From NCBI GenBank assembly GCA_964291475.2, contig OZ220078.1:124001-188000 (forward strand): a stretch of DNA of 64,000 nt, written 5' to 3'. The notes beneath the pieces are model-generated. The model did not search any database, was not told the DNA's origin, and worked only from the letters and a program-made list of their open reading frames with translations. Below are positions 7,610 through 16,974 of the stretch, piece after piece. Each line of letters opens with the position of its first letter. The first letter of the stretch is position 1. This stretch comes from DAOUKH01 sp964291475. Its GTDB lineage: Bacteria > Chloroflexota > Dehalococcoidia > SHYB01. Position numbers and translations under genes: made by a program.

Positions 7610-9644
7610 CTAGTCGTCGAGCCAGACGATCTCCGCGCAGTGGGCGCAGTGGTGGTAGGCGCGTCCGCCCACCGTCTGCTGGTAGCTGTTGCGGAGAATG
7701 CCGCTCTGCGAGTCGTAGCTGGCCTCGGTCGGGGCGGGCATCCACTTCATCTCGTTGAGGATTTCCTCGTAGTAGGCCGCGGCCAACTCGAGCTCACGCT
7801 CCGGCGTGGGGCCGAGGAGCCACTCCGCCGCGATCTCGTCCATGACGGGACTCTCAAAGCCGGCGGTGTTCTCCTCGTCGAAGGAGCGGAGCTTCCGCGG
7901 AATGAGGGCGTTATGGACGGCCTCGTTGTTGGTGACGGTCACGAAGCTGGTGAAGTTCTGCAGGTCCTCGGGGTTTACGTAGCCGAATTTCTCGTAGTAG
8001 ACCCCGATGTCAGTGGCCCTGAAGGTCTCGACAGTGATGTCAAGGGCTTCGGAGATCGACTGCGCCAGAGTCTCGTTGTAGACGGCCTGGCCGGAGAGTA
8101 GGCGAAGTAGTGCATGTCGTGCGTTTCGCCCGGGCTCCTTCCGGCCTCTGCCCAGAGACGCTTGGCGACCTCCGGATCGTAGACGAACGGGTTTTCGTCG
8201 TCGGGCCGGTTGAGCCCCATTTCCGCCAGCGACGGCGGCTGTCCCAGACCAAGGGCCAACTGAGGCTGATCGGGGTCATGATGGCCGCGCCCTCGTAGAC
8301 GTTGTCGATCAGGAACTGGTAGTCGATCGCCTTGGCCACGGCGAGGCGGGCCTTGCGATCGGCGAACGGGGCGTCGGGAATGCGGTCGGTCGGCCGGTGC
8401 TTGAAGATGAGGATCCTCGAGGTATTCCTAGGTACGAAGTACTCGAGGATCTGGCAATCGGGGCACTGCCGCCCGAAGTTCAGCGCGGTGGACGGGCCGG
8501 AGATGCCGACGCCCGCCGTGCTATGGACCTGCCCGGTGATCAGCGCGGAGCGCGCCAGGTCGGTCCCCATGATGATGACCTTGTGGGCGTCGACGTAGGG
8601 GAGAGGGTTCCCGTCGGCGCCGATCTTGTAGTAGTTCGGGTTCGCCATGCCGGTCCATTCGATCTCGGCATCGTATTCGACGAGCATGAATGGGCCCGAT
8701 CCCACGAGCCGGTCGTTGTAGTGACCGTCGAGCTCCCAAACATCGGGAGGCATGACGCGCGGGTTGAACTGGGCGAACGTGAAGTGGAAGTAGGGGTCGG
8801 CGCTCGAAAGGGTGAGCTTGACCGTCTTGTCGTCGACCGCCTCCATGCCGGTGATGGCCCTGCTGTAGGCGAGGGCGTTCGGCGTGGGCTGCTTGTCGCC
8901 GTCGGGCTTGAGCAGGCCGCCCTGCCAGTAGGTGATCGCGTGGATCAGGTCAGTTGCGACCACGGAACGGCCGTAGAGGCCGGAGAGGTCGGAGGTGTAG
9001 CCGCGCGCACCTTCCGGTATGTCGTGCCACGCGGCGCCCTCGTGGATCGTCACCGTCCACTCGGTGGCGTCGGCGTTGGCGCTCCACTCGGAGAGCAGGT
9101 CACCCACAGGGACGCACGCGCCCGGATTGGCCACTTCGAGGAGCGGCGCGTACTGGCAGGTGAACATCTTCTGGTAGGCCATGTTCGACGAGGTCGAGAC
9201 CGTGTAGGAGCGGTTGATGATCTGGTCGGTGCCCCGGGATGCGCGGTTGAAGCCGTAGATGTGCGTTCCGCCACGCTTGGGGGCCTGCCGCCATCCCTCG
9301 AGGCCGGGGCCCTGGATGAAGCGGGCGCCAAGCAGCTCTTGGGTAACGCTGCCGAGGGCCGGCGGCGGTGTCGGCGTCGCCGTTTCGACGACCACCTCAA
9401 CCCGAGCCGTCGGCGTCGGCGCCGGCGTCGGCGTCGACGCGGGAGCGGCGGTCTGAACAATGACTTGCGGTGTTGGTGTCGGTCCCTCCGTCGGCGTCGC
9501 AACGACGACGACCGGCGTCGGAGTGGCCGCGGGAGCGACCGGCGCGGCCGTGGGGTCCTCGCCGCCGCCGCAAGCGGCGACCACCATGGCGAGCGCCATG
9601 ACCGCGCTAAAGAGAATCAGGACTCGGCTTCTCAAATGTTTCAT
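7610..9644 (-). pseudogene. Peptide/nickel-type ABC substrate-binding lipoprotein, two frameshifts
   Basis: The N-terminus is a lipoprotein signal with lipobox VVAAC, followed by a linker rich in Thr-Pro and Val, as seen in many Chloroflexota binding proteins. The body resembles the family 5 (oligopeptide, dipeptide or nickel) solute-binding proteins. The frame from ATG 9644 fits to about 8240, continues in a second frame to about 8097 (PPSLAEMG ... THDMHYFAY), then in a third frame (SGQAVYNETLAQ ...) to the stop at 7610. Both shifts go the same way, as if one base were missing each time. The joined product would be about 678 residues, normal for the family. It may be a decaying gene or an intact gene with two sequencing errors; I cannot tell which. 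No permease or ATPase genes are adjacent. Confidence 0.82.
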
Positions 9645-9925
9645 CGTCCACCACCTTCCCGCGGGCCCGCCTCCAATTCTTCAAAGCGAACAAAGACGTG
9701 CCGCAGGGGCATTGAGCGCCGAATTGTAGGGGGTGAGGTCAAGGTTTGCAACCCTAGGGCTTCAGGTTTGCGGTGCAGGGGCGCTCGCATGTCGAATTCA
9801 GGCATGAATGGCGACGACTGAGGCGCATAGCGTCAGGTAGAGGGAACGGGGAGGGAGGTGTGCCAACGTCCGTGGAGGCGGGGCTTTGATGGGCGCTCGG
9901 TGGTGGAACGGTGCAAACCAGTGGT

Positions 9926-9955
9926 TTGACCCTACCGATTCGCGCTTCCTATACT
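9926..9955 (+). promoter_or_regulatory. Strong promoter of the first CoA-transferase
   Basis: TTGACC (9926-9931) and TATACT (9950-9955) are separated by 18 bases. This places transcription start just before the ATG at 9979 and argues against the in-frame starts upstream at 9886-9889. The remainder of 9645-9925 holds the divergent ribosome-binding site of the lipoprotein and nothing else I recognise. Confidence 0.7.
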
Positions 9956-9978
9956 GGCCGCCCGCCCGCGAGGACGCT

Positions 9979-11208
9979 ATGGCCGGTGCGCCGCTGCTGC
10001 ATGGATTCCGCGTACTCGATCTGACCGATGAGCGGGGGAGCGTCTGCGGACGCCTCCTTGCCGACCTCGGGGCGGACGTGCTCAAGATCGAGCCGCCGGG
10101 CGGCAGCCGCGAGCGCCGCGTGGGCCCTTTCTGGGACGACGACCCGAGCCCCGAGAACAGCCTGTGGTTTCTCTCCTACAACGCCGGGAAGCGCGGCGTG
10201 ACGCTCGATGTCGGGACCCAGGCGGGCCGCCGCATCCTGACGCGGCTGGCCGGGGAGGCGGCCTTCTTGGTGGAGTCGGCTCCGGCGGGGACGTTCGACA
10301 GTCTCGGCGTCGGCTACGAGGCGTTGCGCACGGTCAATCCCGCACTGGTCTACGCCGGGGTCACCGATTTCGGCGGCGAGGGCCCGTACAGCGGTTACCT
10401 GGGTTCCGACCTCATCACCCTCGCCATGGGGGGCCTTCTGTACACGCAGGGCGACGCCGGCAGGCCGCCCACCGGCTTCGCGCTCGGTCAGGGCTACCTG
10501 CACGCCGGCGCGGAGGCCGCCGCGGGGATGCTGATCGCCCACTACCAGCGCGAGGCCACGGGCGAGGGGCGGCGGGTCGACGTCTCCGCTCAGGAGGCGG
10601 TCACCTGGGGGCTGATGAACGCGGCGCAGATCTGGGACTTGAACGGGCGCAACACGGTGCGGGGCGGATCGGTGCGTCCCCGCACCGACGGCGTCATGTA
10701 CCGCATGCATTGGCCGACGAAGGACGGCTACGTCACGTTCTTTCCCCGCGGCGACTGGGCCGGCCTTTCGGCGTGGATGCTCGACGAGGAGTTCTCCGAC
10801 GACCCCGGCCTGCTCCGGGACTGGACGGGTGTGTCCACGCTGACGATGACGCAAGAGGAGCTCGACCACTACGAGAGACTGGCGCAAGCCTTCTTCTCCA
10901 CGAAGACCGCGGCCGAGCTCTACGAGGGCGCGGTGAAGTGGCGCTTCAACCTCTATCCCGTGTTCACGACCCAGCACCTTCTCGACTACACGCAGCTTCG
11001 CGACCGGGACTTCTGGGTGGAGGTGGAGCACGATGAACGAGGCACGACGCTGATCTACCCCGGCAGCTTCGCCCGGACGTCGACCGTGCCGCCGCGGGTC
11101 CGCGGACGGGCCCCGCTCATCGGCGAGCACAACGATGCGGTCTACCGGGGCGAGCTGGGGTTGAGCCGGACTGAGCTCGGCGCCCTGTATGCGGAGGGGG
11201 CGATCTGA
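9979..11208 (+). CDS. CaiB/BaiF (family III) CoA-transferase, paralog a
   Basis: The 409-residue protein starts with GFRVLDLTDERGSVCGRLLA and continues LGADVLKIEPPGG, the typical opening of family III CoA-transferases (formyl-CoA transferase, CaiB, racemases of the same fold). GEGRRVDVSAQEAVTW forms the expected active-site region near residue 200. These cytosolic enzymes move CoA between carboxylic acids. The ATG at 9979 is supported by GAGGA 4 bases before it and by the promoter at 9926-9955. It is the first gene of three homologous genes transcribed together; its stop overlaps the next start by one base (TGATG). The substrate is unknown. Confidence 0.88.
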   Translation: MAGAPLLHGFRVLDLTDERGSVCGRLLADLGADVLKIEPPGGSRERRVGPFWDDDPSPENSLWFLSYNAGKRGVTLDVGTQAGRRILTRLAGEAAFLVESAPAGTFDSLGVGYEALRTVNPALVYAGVTDFGGEGPYSGYLGSDLITLAMGGLLYTQGDAGRPPTGFALGQGYLHAGAEAAAGMLIAHYQREATGEGRRVDVSAQEAVTWGLMNAAQIWDLNGRNTVRGGSVRPRTDGVMYRMHWPTKDGYVTFFPRGDWAGLSAWMLDEEFSDDPGLLRDWTGVSTLTMTQEELDHYERLAQAFFSTKTAAELYEGAVKWRFNLYPVFTTQHLLDYTQLRDRDFWVEVEHDERGTTLIYPGSFARTSTVPPRVRGRAPLIGEHNDAVYRGELGLSRTELGALYAEGAI

Positions 11209-12419
11209 TGAGCCTACCCTTCGAGGGGGTGAAGGTCGCCGACTTCTCGTGGGTCGGCGTCGGCCCGATCACGATGCGCTACCTCTCCGACTACGGGGCC
11301 ACGGTGGTGCGAATCGAGAGCGAGCAGCGCCCCGACTTCCTACGGCTCGGCGCGCCCTTCCGCGACGAGGAGTCGGGGATCAACCGCAGCGGCTTCTTCG
11401 CCAACTACAACGGCGGCAAGCTCGGCGCCGGCCTCGACCTGAAGCACCCCAAGGCGCTTGAGGTCGCCAAGCGCTTCATCGCCTGGGCCGACGTCGTGGC
11501 GGAGAGCTTCACCGCGGGGACCATCGAGCGGCTCGGACTCGGCTACGAAACGGCCCGCGAGGTGAACCCGGGCGTGATCTACTTCAGCTCCACGAACCAG
11601 GGCCAGACGGGGTCGTACCGCATGCAGCCGGGGTTTGGCACGCAGCTCGTCTCCCTGGCCGGCTTCTCGGAAATCATTGGCTGGCCCGACGGCGAGCCCT
11701 GCGGCACCTACGGGGCCTACACCGACTTCATCAGCCCCCGGTACGGGGCCGCCATCATCGCCGCGGCGCTCGACCGGCGGCGCAAGACGGGCGAGGGGAT
11801 GCGGATCGACCTTTCGCAGCTCGAGGCGGCGCTGCAGTTCCTCGCCCCCCTGCTCCTCGACTATACCGCCAACGGACGCGTCGCGAGCCGCGTCGGCAAC
11901 CGCTCGCCCCACGCCGCGCCCCACAACGCCTATCCCTGCGCCGGCGACGACCGCTGGTGCGTGATCACGGTCTTCGACGGCGAGCAGTGGCGGGCCCTGC
12001 GGCGCGCCATGGGCGACCCCGAGTGGGCGGCGTCGCCCGACTTCGCCACCGTCCTCGGGCGCAAGCGCCACGAGGACCGCCTCGAGGCCCTCATCGGCGA
12101 ATGGACGCGGAACTTCGAAGCGCAGGAGCTGATGCAAAAGCTCCAGGCCGCGGGCGTCCCCGCCGGCGTGGTCCAGACGTGCGAGGAACTCTTCTCAGAC
12201 CCGCAGCTGACCCACCGGGGGCACTTCACCTTCCACGAGCACCTCGAAATAGGTCGGCACGCGTACGACAACTTCGCGCCGCGTCTTTCCGATACGCCGG
12301 GGGGCGTCTCGGGTCCCGGACCTTGCTTGGGCCAGCATAATGACACGGTCTACCGCGACCTCCTCGGCTACACCGGCGAGGAGATCGCGGAGCTCGCGGC
12401 GGACGGCGTCTTTGACTAG
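11208..12419 (+). CDS. CaiB/BaiF (family III) CoA-transferase, paralog b
   Basis: The 403-residue protein begins FEGVKVADFSWVGVGPITMR and LSDYGATVVRIES, and has GEGMRIDLSQLEAALQF at the active-site region. The typical C-terminal hairpin-forming segment with LFSDPQLTHRGHF is present. It overlaps the stop of paralog a by one base and is followed 16 bases later by paralog c, so the three form one operon. Related pairs often act on one dicarboxylic or aromatic acid, possibly as a heteromer; this is inference. Confidence 0.88.
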   Translation: MSLPFEGVKVADFSWVGVGPITMRYLSDYGATVVRIESEQRPDFLRLGAPFRDEESGINRSGFFANYNGGKLGAGLDLKHPKALEVAKRFIAWADVVAESFTAGTIERLGLGYETAREVNPGVIYFSSTNQGQTGSYRMQPGFGTQLVSLAGFSEIIGWPDGEPCGTYGAYTDFISPRYGAAIIAAALDRRRKTGEGMRIDLSQLEAALQFLAPLLLDYTANGRVASRVGNRSPHAAPHNAYPCAGDDRWCVITVFDGEQWRALRRAMGDPEWAASPDFATVLGRKRHEDRLEALIGEWTRNFEAQELMQKLQAAGVPAGVVQTCEELFSDPQLTHRGHFTFHEHLEIGRHAYDNFAPRLSDTPGGVSGPGPCLGQHNDTVYRDLLGYTGEEIAELAADGVFD

Positions 12420-12435
12420 CGCGTAGGAGGCAGGC

Positions 12436-13635
12436 TTGGCCGGCGCCCTCGACGGATTGACCGTCATCGACTTGGCGCGCTTCGCGCCGGGGTTCTACGT
12501 GTCGCAATACTTCGGCGACATGGGCGCCGACGTCATCAAGATCGACGAGCCCCCGCCCAAGGGACGCCGCGGCGGGTTCAAGGACCGCCCGTTGGAGTAC
12601 AAGGACGTCAAGGACGTCCGCGGGGCGGCGCTCAACACACTGGAGCGCAACAAGCGCCGCATCACGCTCAACCTCAAGGACGAAGCGGCCCGCGGCGTCT
12701 TCTACAAGCTCGTCGAACGCGCCGACGTGGTGCTGGAGGGGAACCGGCCCGGCGTCGCCAAGCGCCTCGGCGTCGACTACGAGACCTGCCGCGAGATCAA
12801 CGACCGCATCGTCTACTGCTCGCTCACCGGCTACGGCCAGGACGGCCCCTATGGGCAGCGTGCCGGCCACGACATCAACTACATCGCGACCGGCGGCGCG
12901 CTCGGCATCACGGGAACGGCGAGCGGCGCCCCCGCCATCCCCGGCAACCTGATCGCCGACTACGCCGGCGGCTCGCAGTTCGCCATCATCGGCGTGCTCA
13001 CGGCGCTCATCGCCCGCGCCACGACGGGCAAGGGACAGTTCGTCGACATCGCCATGACCGACGGCGTCTTCTCGCTCCTCACCCAGTTTGTGCAGCAGTA
13101 CCTCAACGACGGCGTGGTGCCGCAGCCGGCGCGGACGCGGCTTACTGGCGCGGAGCCGCACTACTCGGTCTACGAGGCGAAGGACGGGCGATGGATCGGG
13201 ATCGGGGCCAACGAGCCCTGGTTCTACGCCAACGTCTGCCGCCTGATCGGGCGGGAGGACCTGGCCGGCAGCCAACACGACCTCGACCGCAAGGAAGAGA
13301 TACGCCGGGCGTTCACCGAGGCGTTCAAGACCAAGACGGCGCAGGAGTGGCACGACCTGCTCGCCGACGAGGACACCTGCGTCTCCAAGGTGCTCGACTT
13401 CGAGGAGGTCCTGCGCGACCCGCAGCTCGCCCACCGCGGCATGGTGCTCGACCTCGACCACCCCGAGGCCGGCGCGGTCCAGCAGGTGGGCTTCCCCGTG
13501 AAGCTGTCGGAGACGCCGGGCACGTTCCGTCGTTTCGCCGGCCTCAAGGGCGCCGACTCCGACGCCATCCTCGCCGAGCTCGGCTATTCCGAAGAGGAGA
13601 TGGCCGGCCTCCGTGATGCGGGGTCCGTGCTGTGA
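12436..13635 (+). CDS. CaiB/BaiF (family III) CoA-transferase, paralog c
   Basis: The 399-residue protein has LDGLTVIDLARFAPGFYVSQ and GADVIKIDEPPPKG at the N-terminus, GKGQFVDIAMTDGVFSLL in the active-site region and VLDFEEVLRDPQLAHRGMV near the C-terminus. The start is TTG at 12436, preceded by a perfect AGGAGG at 12425-12430 with 5-base spacing. It closes the three-gene operon. Confidence 0.88.
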   Translation: MAGALDGLTVIDLARFAPGFYVSQYFGDMGADVIKIDEPPPKGRRGGFKDRPLEYKDVKDVRGAALNTLERNKRRITLNLKDEAARGVFYKLVERADVVLEGNRPGVAKRLGVDYETCREINDRIVYCSLTGYGQDGPYGQRAGHDINYIATGGALGITGTASGAPAIPGNLIADYAGGSQFAIIGVLTALIARATTGKGQFVDIAMTDGVFSLLTQFVQQYLNDGVVPQPARTRLTGAEPHYSVYEAKDGRWIGIGANEPWFYANVCRLIGREDLAGSQHDLDRKEEIRRAFTEAFKTKTAQEWHDLLADEDTCVSKVLDFEEVLRDPQLAHRGMVLDLDHPEAGAVQQVGFPVKLSETPGTFRRFAGLKGADSDAILAELGYSEEEMAGLRDAGSVL

Positions 13636-13721
13636 CGCGGGGGGGTTCCGTATCGGGTTAGGAGGCGTTAGAGTTCAGTCGTATCGGCGGCTCATTCCGC
13701 CGCGCCGGGAGTTGACGTACG

Positions 13722-14654
13722 TTGGCCGGCTCACTACACGGAGCGACCACGACTCGTGACGAAGTCGCCCCATCGGGCGGCTACCAGCTATTCAACGTCG
13801 ACGCGCTCGAATGGCTAAAGCACGCCGAACCGCACTCCATCCACGCAGTCGTAACCGATCCGCCCTACGGGCTGGTCGAGTACACACCGAAGCAGTTGGA
13901 GAAGCTACGCAATGGGCGCGGTGGCGTGTGGCGCATCCCGCCATCCTTCGATAACGCCGCCCGCAAGCCGCTTCCCCGCTTTACCGTCCTTACCGCTCAG
14001 GACCGCCGGAATCTAAGTGCCTTCTTCGGGCGGTTCGCGGAATTGTTGCTCAATGTGCTCGTCCCAGGCGCGCATGTCTTCGTAGCGACCAACCCGCTGG
14101 TCTCGCACCTTGTCTATATGCCGTTTCTGCAATCGGGCTTCGAAAAGCGTGGCGAGATCGTGCGGGTCGTGCAGACGCTCAGGGGCGGCGACCGGCCCAA
14201 GAACGCCCACGCTGAGTTCTCGGACGTCTCTGTCATGCCGCGCTCGTCATGGGAGCCTTGGGGGCTCTTCCGCAAACCATGCGAGGGCCGGGTTCAGGAC
14301 AATCTAAGGAAATGGGGCGCTGGCGGCCTCAGGAGGATCTCCGAACAAGAACCCTTCAAGGACGTCATCTATTGCCCGCCGGCGCGAGGTCTGGAAAAGG
14401 AGATAGCGCCGCACCCCTCGCTCAAGCCGCAGGCATTTCTGCGCCAACTGGTTCGGGCTTCACTACCGCTCGGCCGAGGGGTCATCCTTGATCCCTTTAT
14501 GGGATCCGGCTCTACCGTCGCGGCCGCGGCCGCCTACGGGCTTGAGTGTATCGGCCTCGAATCCGATGCGGAGTACTTTCGGATGGCGGCAGGCGCGGTT
14601 CCGAAATTGGCTTGCTTGCCAGATGACGCGAAGACCACCAATGGTAAGAAGTGA
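13722..14654 (+). CDS. Type II-style DNA methyltransferase (N6-adenine or N4-cytosine)
   Basis: The 310-residue protein carries the catalytic motif TDPPYGL (about residues 46-52) near the N-terminus and the AdoMet-binding motif DPFMGSGST near residue 263, i.e. catalytic motif first, as in beta-class amino-methyltransferases. A target-recognition stretch lies between them. The start is taken as TTG 13722, the most upstream in-frame start after GGGAG at 13708. Its 3' end overlaps the next gene by 14 bases. GC content and codon use are visibly lower than in flanking genes (many A/T-ending codons), suggesting recent acquisition. Sequence specificity cannot be read from the protein. Confidence 0.85.
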   Translation: MAGSLHGATTTRDEVAPSGGYQLFNVDALEWLKHAEPHSIHAVVTDPPYGLVEYTPKQLEKLRNGRGGVWRIPPSFDNAARKPLPRFTVLTAQDRRNLSAFFGRFAELLLNVLVPGAHVFVATNPLVSHLVYMPFLQSGFEKRGEIVRVVQTLRGGDRPKNAHAEFSDVSVMPRSSWEPWGLFRKPCEGRVQDNLRKWGAGGLRRISEQEPFKDVIYCPPARGLEKEIAPHPSLKPQAFLRQLVRASLPLGRGVILDPFMGSGSTVAAAAAYGLECIGLESDAEYFRMAAGAVPKLACLPDDAKTTNGKK

Positions 14655-15249
14655 CTGGCTGCGGAGCGATGCTTCCTTACCTCCGGGCCTCACTGCCGGG
14701 CACGTCGGAAGGGCTGTCGACTATATCGAACGGGAACTCGCTGATCTGGTTGATATCTACTTCGAGCAGATGAACGTGTTCAGTGCGGTAGTGGGCATAT
14801 TCGGGGCCAAAGCTCTAGACTCGATCAGCAGCTATGAGAAGCACCGGCATGCTGATACCGCGCAACAGCGCTTCCCTGATCTGAAGCGAAAGGGCTCCGG
14901 GCCAAACCCTGCACCAAACGAATCCCTGGAGAGCAAGGGGACAAAGCGGGCGTGGGCGCTCCAGTCGCATTACGATCATCCTGGGTGGTACATCGTCTGG
15001 CGGTATCTCGTTGACACCACGAAGACCTTCGAGGCGGACAAGCCCGTCGTGATTTGGCGGGTGGACGTCGTGTTCCTCGACAAGGCGGACTGGAAATACG
15101 AAAAGAGTTCGGCCGGCCCTGGCGGCGGAGGCCGCACCCACACCTTCGGCGTGGTCCACCCCGCCACGAAGTTTAAGGGCAAGGCCGTCTACGAGCGCGG
15201 GGACGTTGTTCTTCGGGCGAGCAAGCCTGTGCCCAAGAATGGGAGCTAG
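14641..15249 (+). CDS. Probable restriction endonuclease partner of the methyltransferase
   Basis: The 202-residue protein starts at ATG 14641, inside the end of the methyltransferase gene, an overlap common in compact restriction-modification pairs. I do not recognise a family. It contains VVIWRVDVVFLDKADWKYEK, where acidic residues and Lys on hydrophobic strands could form a nuclease core, but no clean PD-(D/E)xK motif can be assigned. Like its partner it uses more A/T-ending codons than its surroundings. The restriction role rests on context only; a regulatory or other partner protein is possible. Confidence 0.5.
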   Translation: MVRSDWLRSDASLPPGLTAGHVGRAVDYIERELADLVDIYFEQMNVFSAVVGIFGAKALDSISSYEKHRHADTAQQRFPDLKRKGSGPNPAPNESLESKGTKRAWALQSHYDHPGWYIVWRYLVDTTKTFEADKPVVIWRVDVVFLDKADWKYEKSSAGPGGGGRTHTFGVVHPATKFKGKAVYERGDVVLRASKPVPKNGS

Positions 15250-15252
15250 GGC

Positions 15253-15534
15253 CTAGAGGCGCTGCGCGATGACGCGCTCGTAGTCGGGGAAGTAGCGGCC
15301 GATGACTGGCAGGTCGAAGCGCCGCAGGATCGATTCCTTGGGCTCGCGTTCGAGCAGAAAGGCGAACGACGCCTCCACCAACGCCTTCGGGGACGCCTCT
15401 TCACCGGCGAGACGTTCGTAGTCGCCGCGGCTGAGGGTGACCTCGTGCCGGGTGCTCGACCCGCCGCCGGTCACGACGACCTCAGCGGTCCAGCCGCCGT
15501 CCGACTCGGTCAGGCTGACGCGCACGTCGTCCAT
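15253..15534 (-). CDS. Small conserved-looking protein downstream of ffh
   Basis: The 93-residue acidic protein has the segment SFAFLLEREPKESILRRFDL followed by IGRYFPDYERVI. Two or three beta strands (VRVSLTESDGGWTAEVVV) precede it. An AGGAG lies 6 bases before the ATG at 15534. It begins 9 bases after the ffh stop on the same strand, so it is probably co-transcribed. I do not recognise a family and give no function. The convergent restriction partner ends 3 bases away. Confidence 0.7.
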   Translation of the reverse strand: MDDVRVSLTESDGGWTAEVVVTGGGSSTRHEVTLSRGDYERLAGEEASPKALVEASFAFLLEREPKESILRRFDLPVIGRYFPDYERVIAQRL

Positions 15535-15543
15535 GCGGGTCTC

Positions 15544-16881
15544 CTAGCGGAGCATGCCCAGTTCTCTGGGCAGGCCCTTCATCTTGCCCGACGACATCCG
15601 CTTCATCATCTTGCGCACCTGCTGGAACTGGCTGAGCAGGCGGTTGACGTCCGAGGGGGTCGTGCCGCTCCCGTTGGCGATGCGTTTGCGGCGGCTGCCG
15701 CCGATGATCTCCGGCTTGGCGCGCTCCTTCGGCGTCATCGACTGGATCATGGCCTCGACGCGGACGAGGCCGGCGTCGTCCATCGCGCCCTTGGGGAGCT
15801 TCGCGCCCAGCATCTTGCCGCCGGGGATCATCTCGAGCACCTGGCCGATTGAGCCGAGCTTTTTCATCTGCTGGAGCTGGTCGAGAAAGTCGTCGAGGTC
15901 GAAGTCGGCGCGGCGGACCTTCTGCTCGAAGGCCTTGGCCTTCTCGACGTCGACCGTCTCCTGGGCCTTCTCGATCAGGGTCGCCATGTCGCCCATGCCG
16001 AGGATGCGGGAGGCGAGGCGGTCGGGGTGGTAGGGCTCGAAGGCGTCGGTCTTCTCGCCGGTGGCGATGAACTTGATGGGCAGGCCGGTGACGGAATTGA
16101 TGGAGAGCGCCGCCCCGCCGCGGGCGTCGCCGTCGAGCTTGGTGAGCACGAGGCCGGTGAGGGCGAGGCGTTCGTGGAAGCCCTCGGCGACGTTCACCGC
16201 CTCCTGGCCGGTCATGGCGTCGACGACGAGCAGCAGCTCGGTGGGGTCGAGCTTGCGCTTGATCTCGGCGAGCTCGTCCATCATCTCCTCGTCGATCTGG
16301 AGGCGGCCGGCGGTGTCGAGAATCACCCAGTTGGCGCCCACCTCGCGGGCCCGCTTCAGCGAGCGCTCGCAGACCGCGACCGCGTCCGCCGCGGCGCCTT
16401 CGTCGTAGACGGGCACGTCGGTCTGTTTGCCGAGGGCGACGAGCTGCTCGACGGCGGCTGGGCGCTTAACATCGGCGGCCACGAGCAGGGGACGGTTGCC
16501 CTGCTTTCTGAGAAAGACGGCGAGCTTGGCGGCAGTGGTCGTCTTCCCGGCGCCCTGCAGGCCGGCCATCATGACGATCGTCGGCGGGGCGCTGGCGGCG
16601 GCGAGGTTCTTCTGCGCGCCGCCGAGGATGCCGGCAAGCTCCTCGCGGACGATGTCGACGACGGCCTGGGCCGGCGTCACGCCTTCGAGCGCGCCCGGCT
16701 CGACGGCCCGTGCCTTGACCTTGCCGACGAACTCGCGGACGACCTTGAAGTTGACGTCGGCCTCAAGGAGCGCCATGCGCACCTCGCGCAGGGCCTCGTC
16801 GATCTCCTTCTCGCCAATCCGCCCGCGCCGTCCCAGCTTGTCGAAGACGGCGCCGAGCTTGTCTGAAAGCGCTTCGAACAT
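15544..16881 (-). CDS. ffh: Signal recognition particle protein Ffh (SRP54)
   Basis: The 445-residue protein has the N-domain four-helix bundle (residues about 1-90), the GTPase G domain with GLQGAGKTTTAAKLA near residue 107, DTAGRLQ near 188 and TKLDGDARGG near 247, and a Met-rich M domain after about residue 300 (MKKLGSIGQVLEMIPGG; KMMKRMSSGKMKGL). It binds 4.5S RNA and signal peptides of nascent membrane proteins and hands them to FtsY. Length is normal for Ffh. A small unknown gene follows; the rpsP-rimM-trmD cluster often found next to ffh is absent. Confidence 0.97.
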   Translation of the reverse strand: MFEALSDKLGAVFDKLGRRGRIGEKEIDEALREVRMALLEADVNFKVVREFVGKVKARAVEPGALEGVTPAQAVVDIVREELAGILGGAQKNLAAASAPPTIVMMAGLQGAGKTTTAAKLAVFLRKQGNRPLLVAADVKRPAAVEQLVALGKQTDVPVYDEGAAADAVAVCERSLKRAREVGANWVILDTAGRLQIDEEMMDELAEIKRKLDPTELLLVVDAMTGQEAVNVAEGFHERLALTGLVLTKLDGDARGGAALSINSVTGLPIKFIATGEKTDAFEPYHPDRLASRILGMGDMATLIEKAQETVDVEKAKAFEQKVRRADFDLDDFLDQLQQMKKLGSIGQVLEMIPGGKMLGAKLPKGAMDDAGLVRVEAMIQSMTPKERAKPEIIGGSRRKRIANGSGTTPSDVNRLLSQFQQVRKMMKRMSSGKMKGLPRELGMLR

Positions 16882-16934
16882 GACGGCTCATTCTACCCCG
16901 TCTCAGCGCCCCAAGTGGCGCGCCGCCCGCGTGC

Positions 16935-16940
16935 TAGAAT
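16935..16940 (+). promoter_or_regulatory. -10 box upstream of sbcC
   Basis: TAGAAT at 16935-16940, 34 bases before the sbcC ATG. The surrounding CTAGAATCGAC is identical to the sequence around the -10 box of the DsbA-like gene at 63376, supporting a shared promoter type. No convincing -35 is visible. Confidence 0.4.
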
Positions 16941-16974
16941 CGACCCTCCCCATGCCCACCCGCTCTCGCCCGTC

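Noticed and set aside
9886..9978. Upstream start for the first CoA-transferase
   Set aside because: The promoter at 9926-9955 lies inside this extension, and the family N-terminus begins at 9979.
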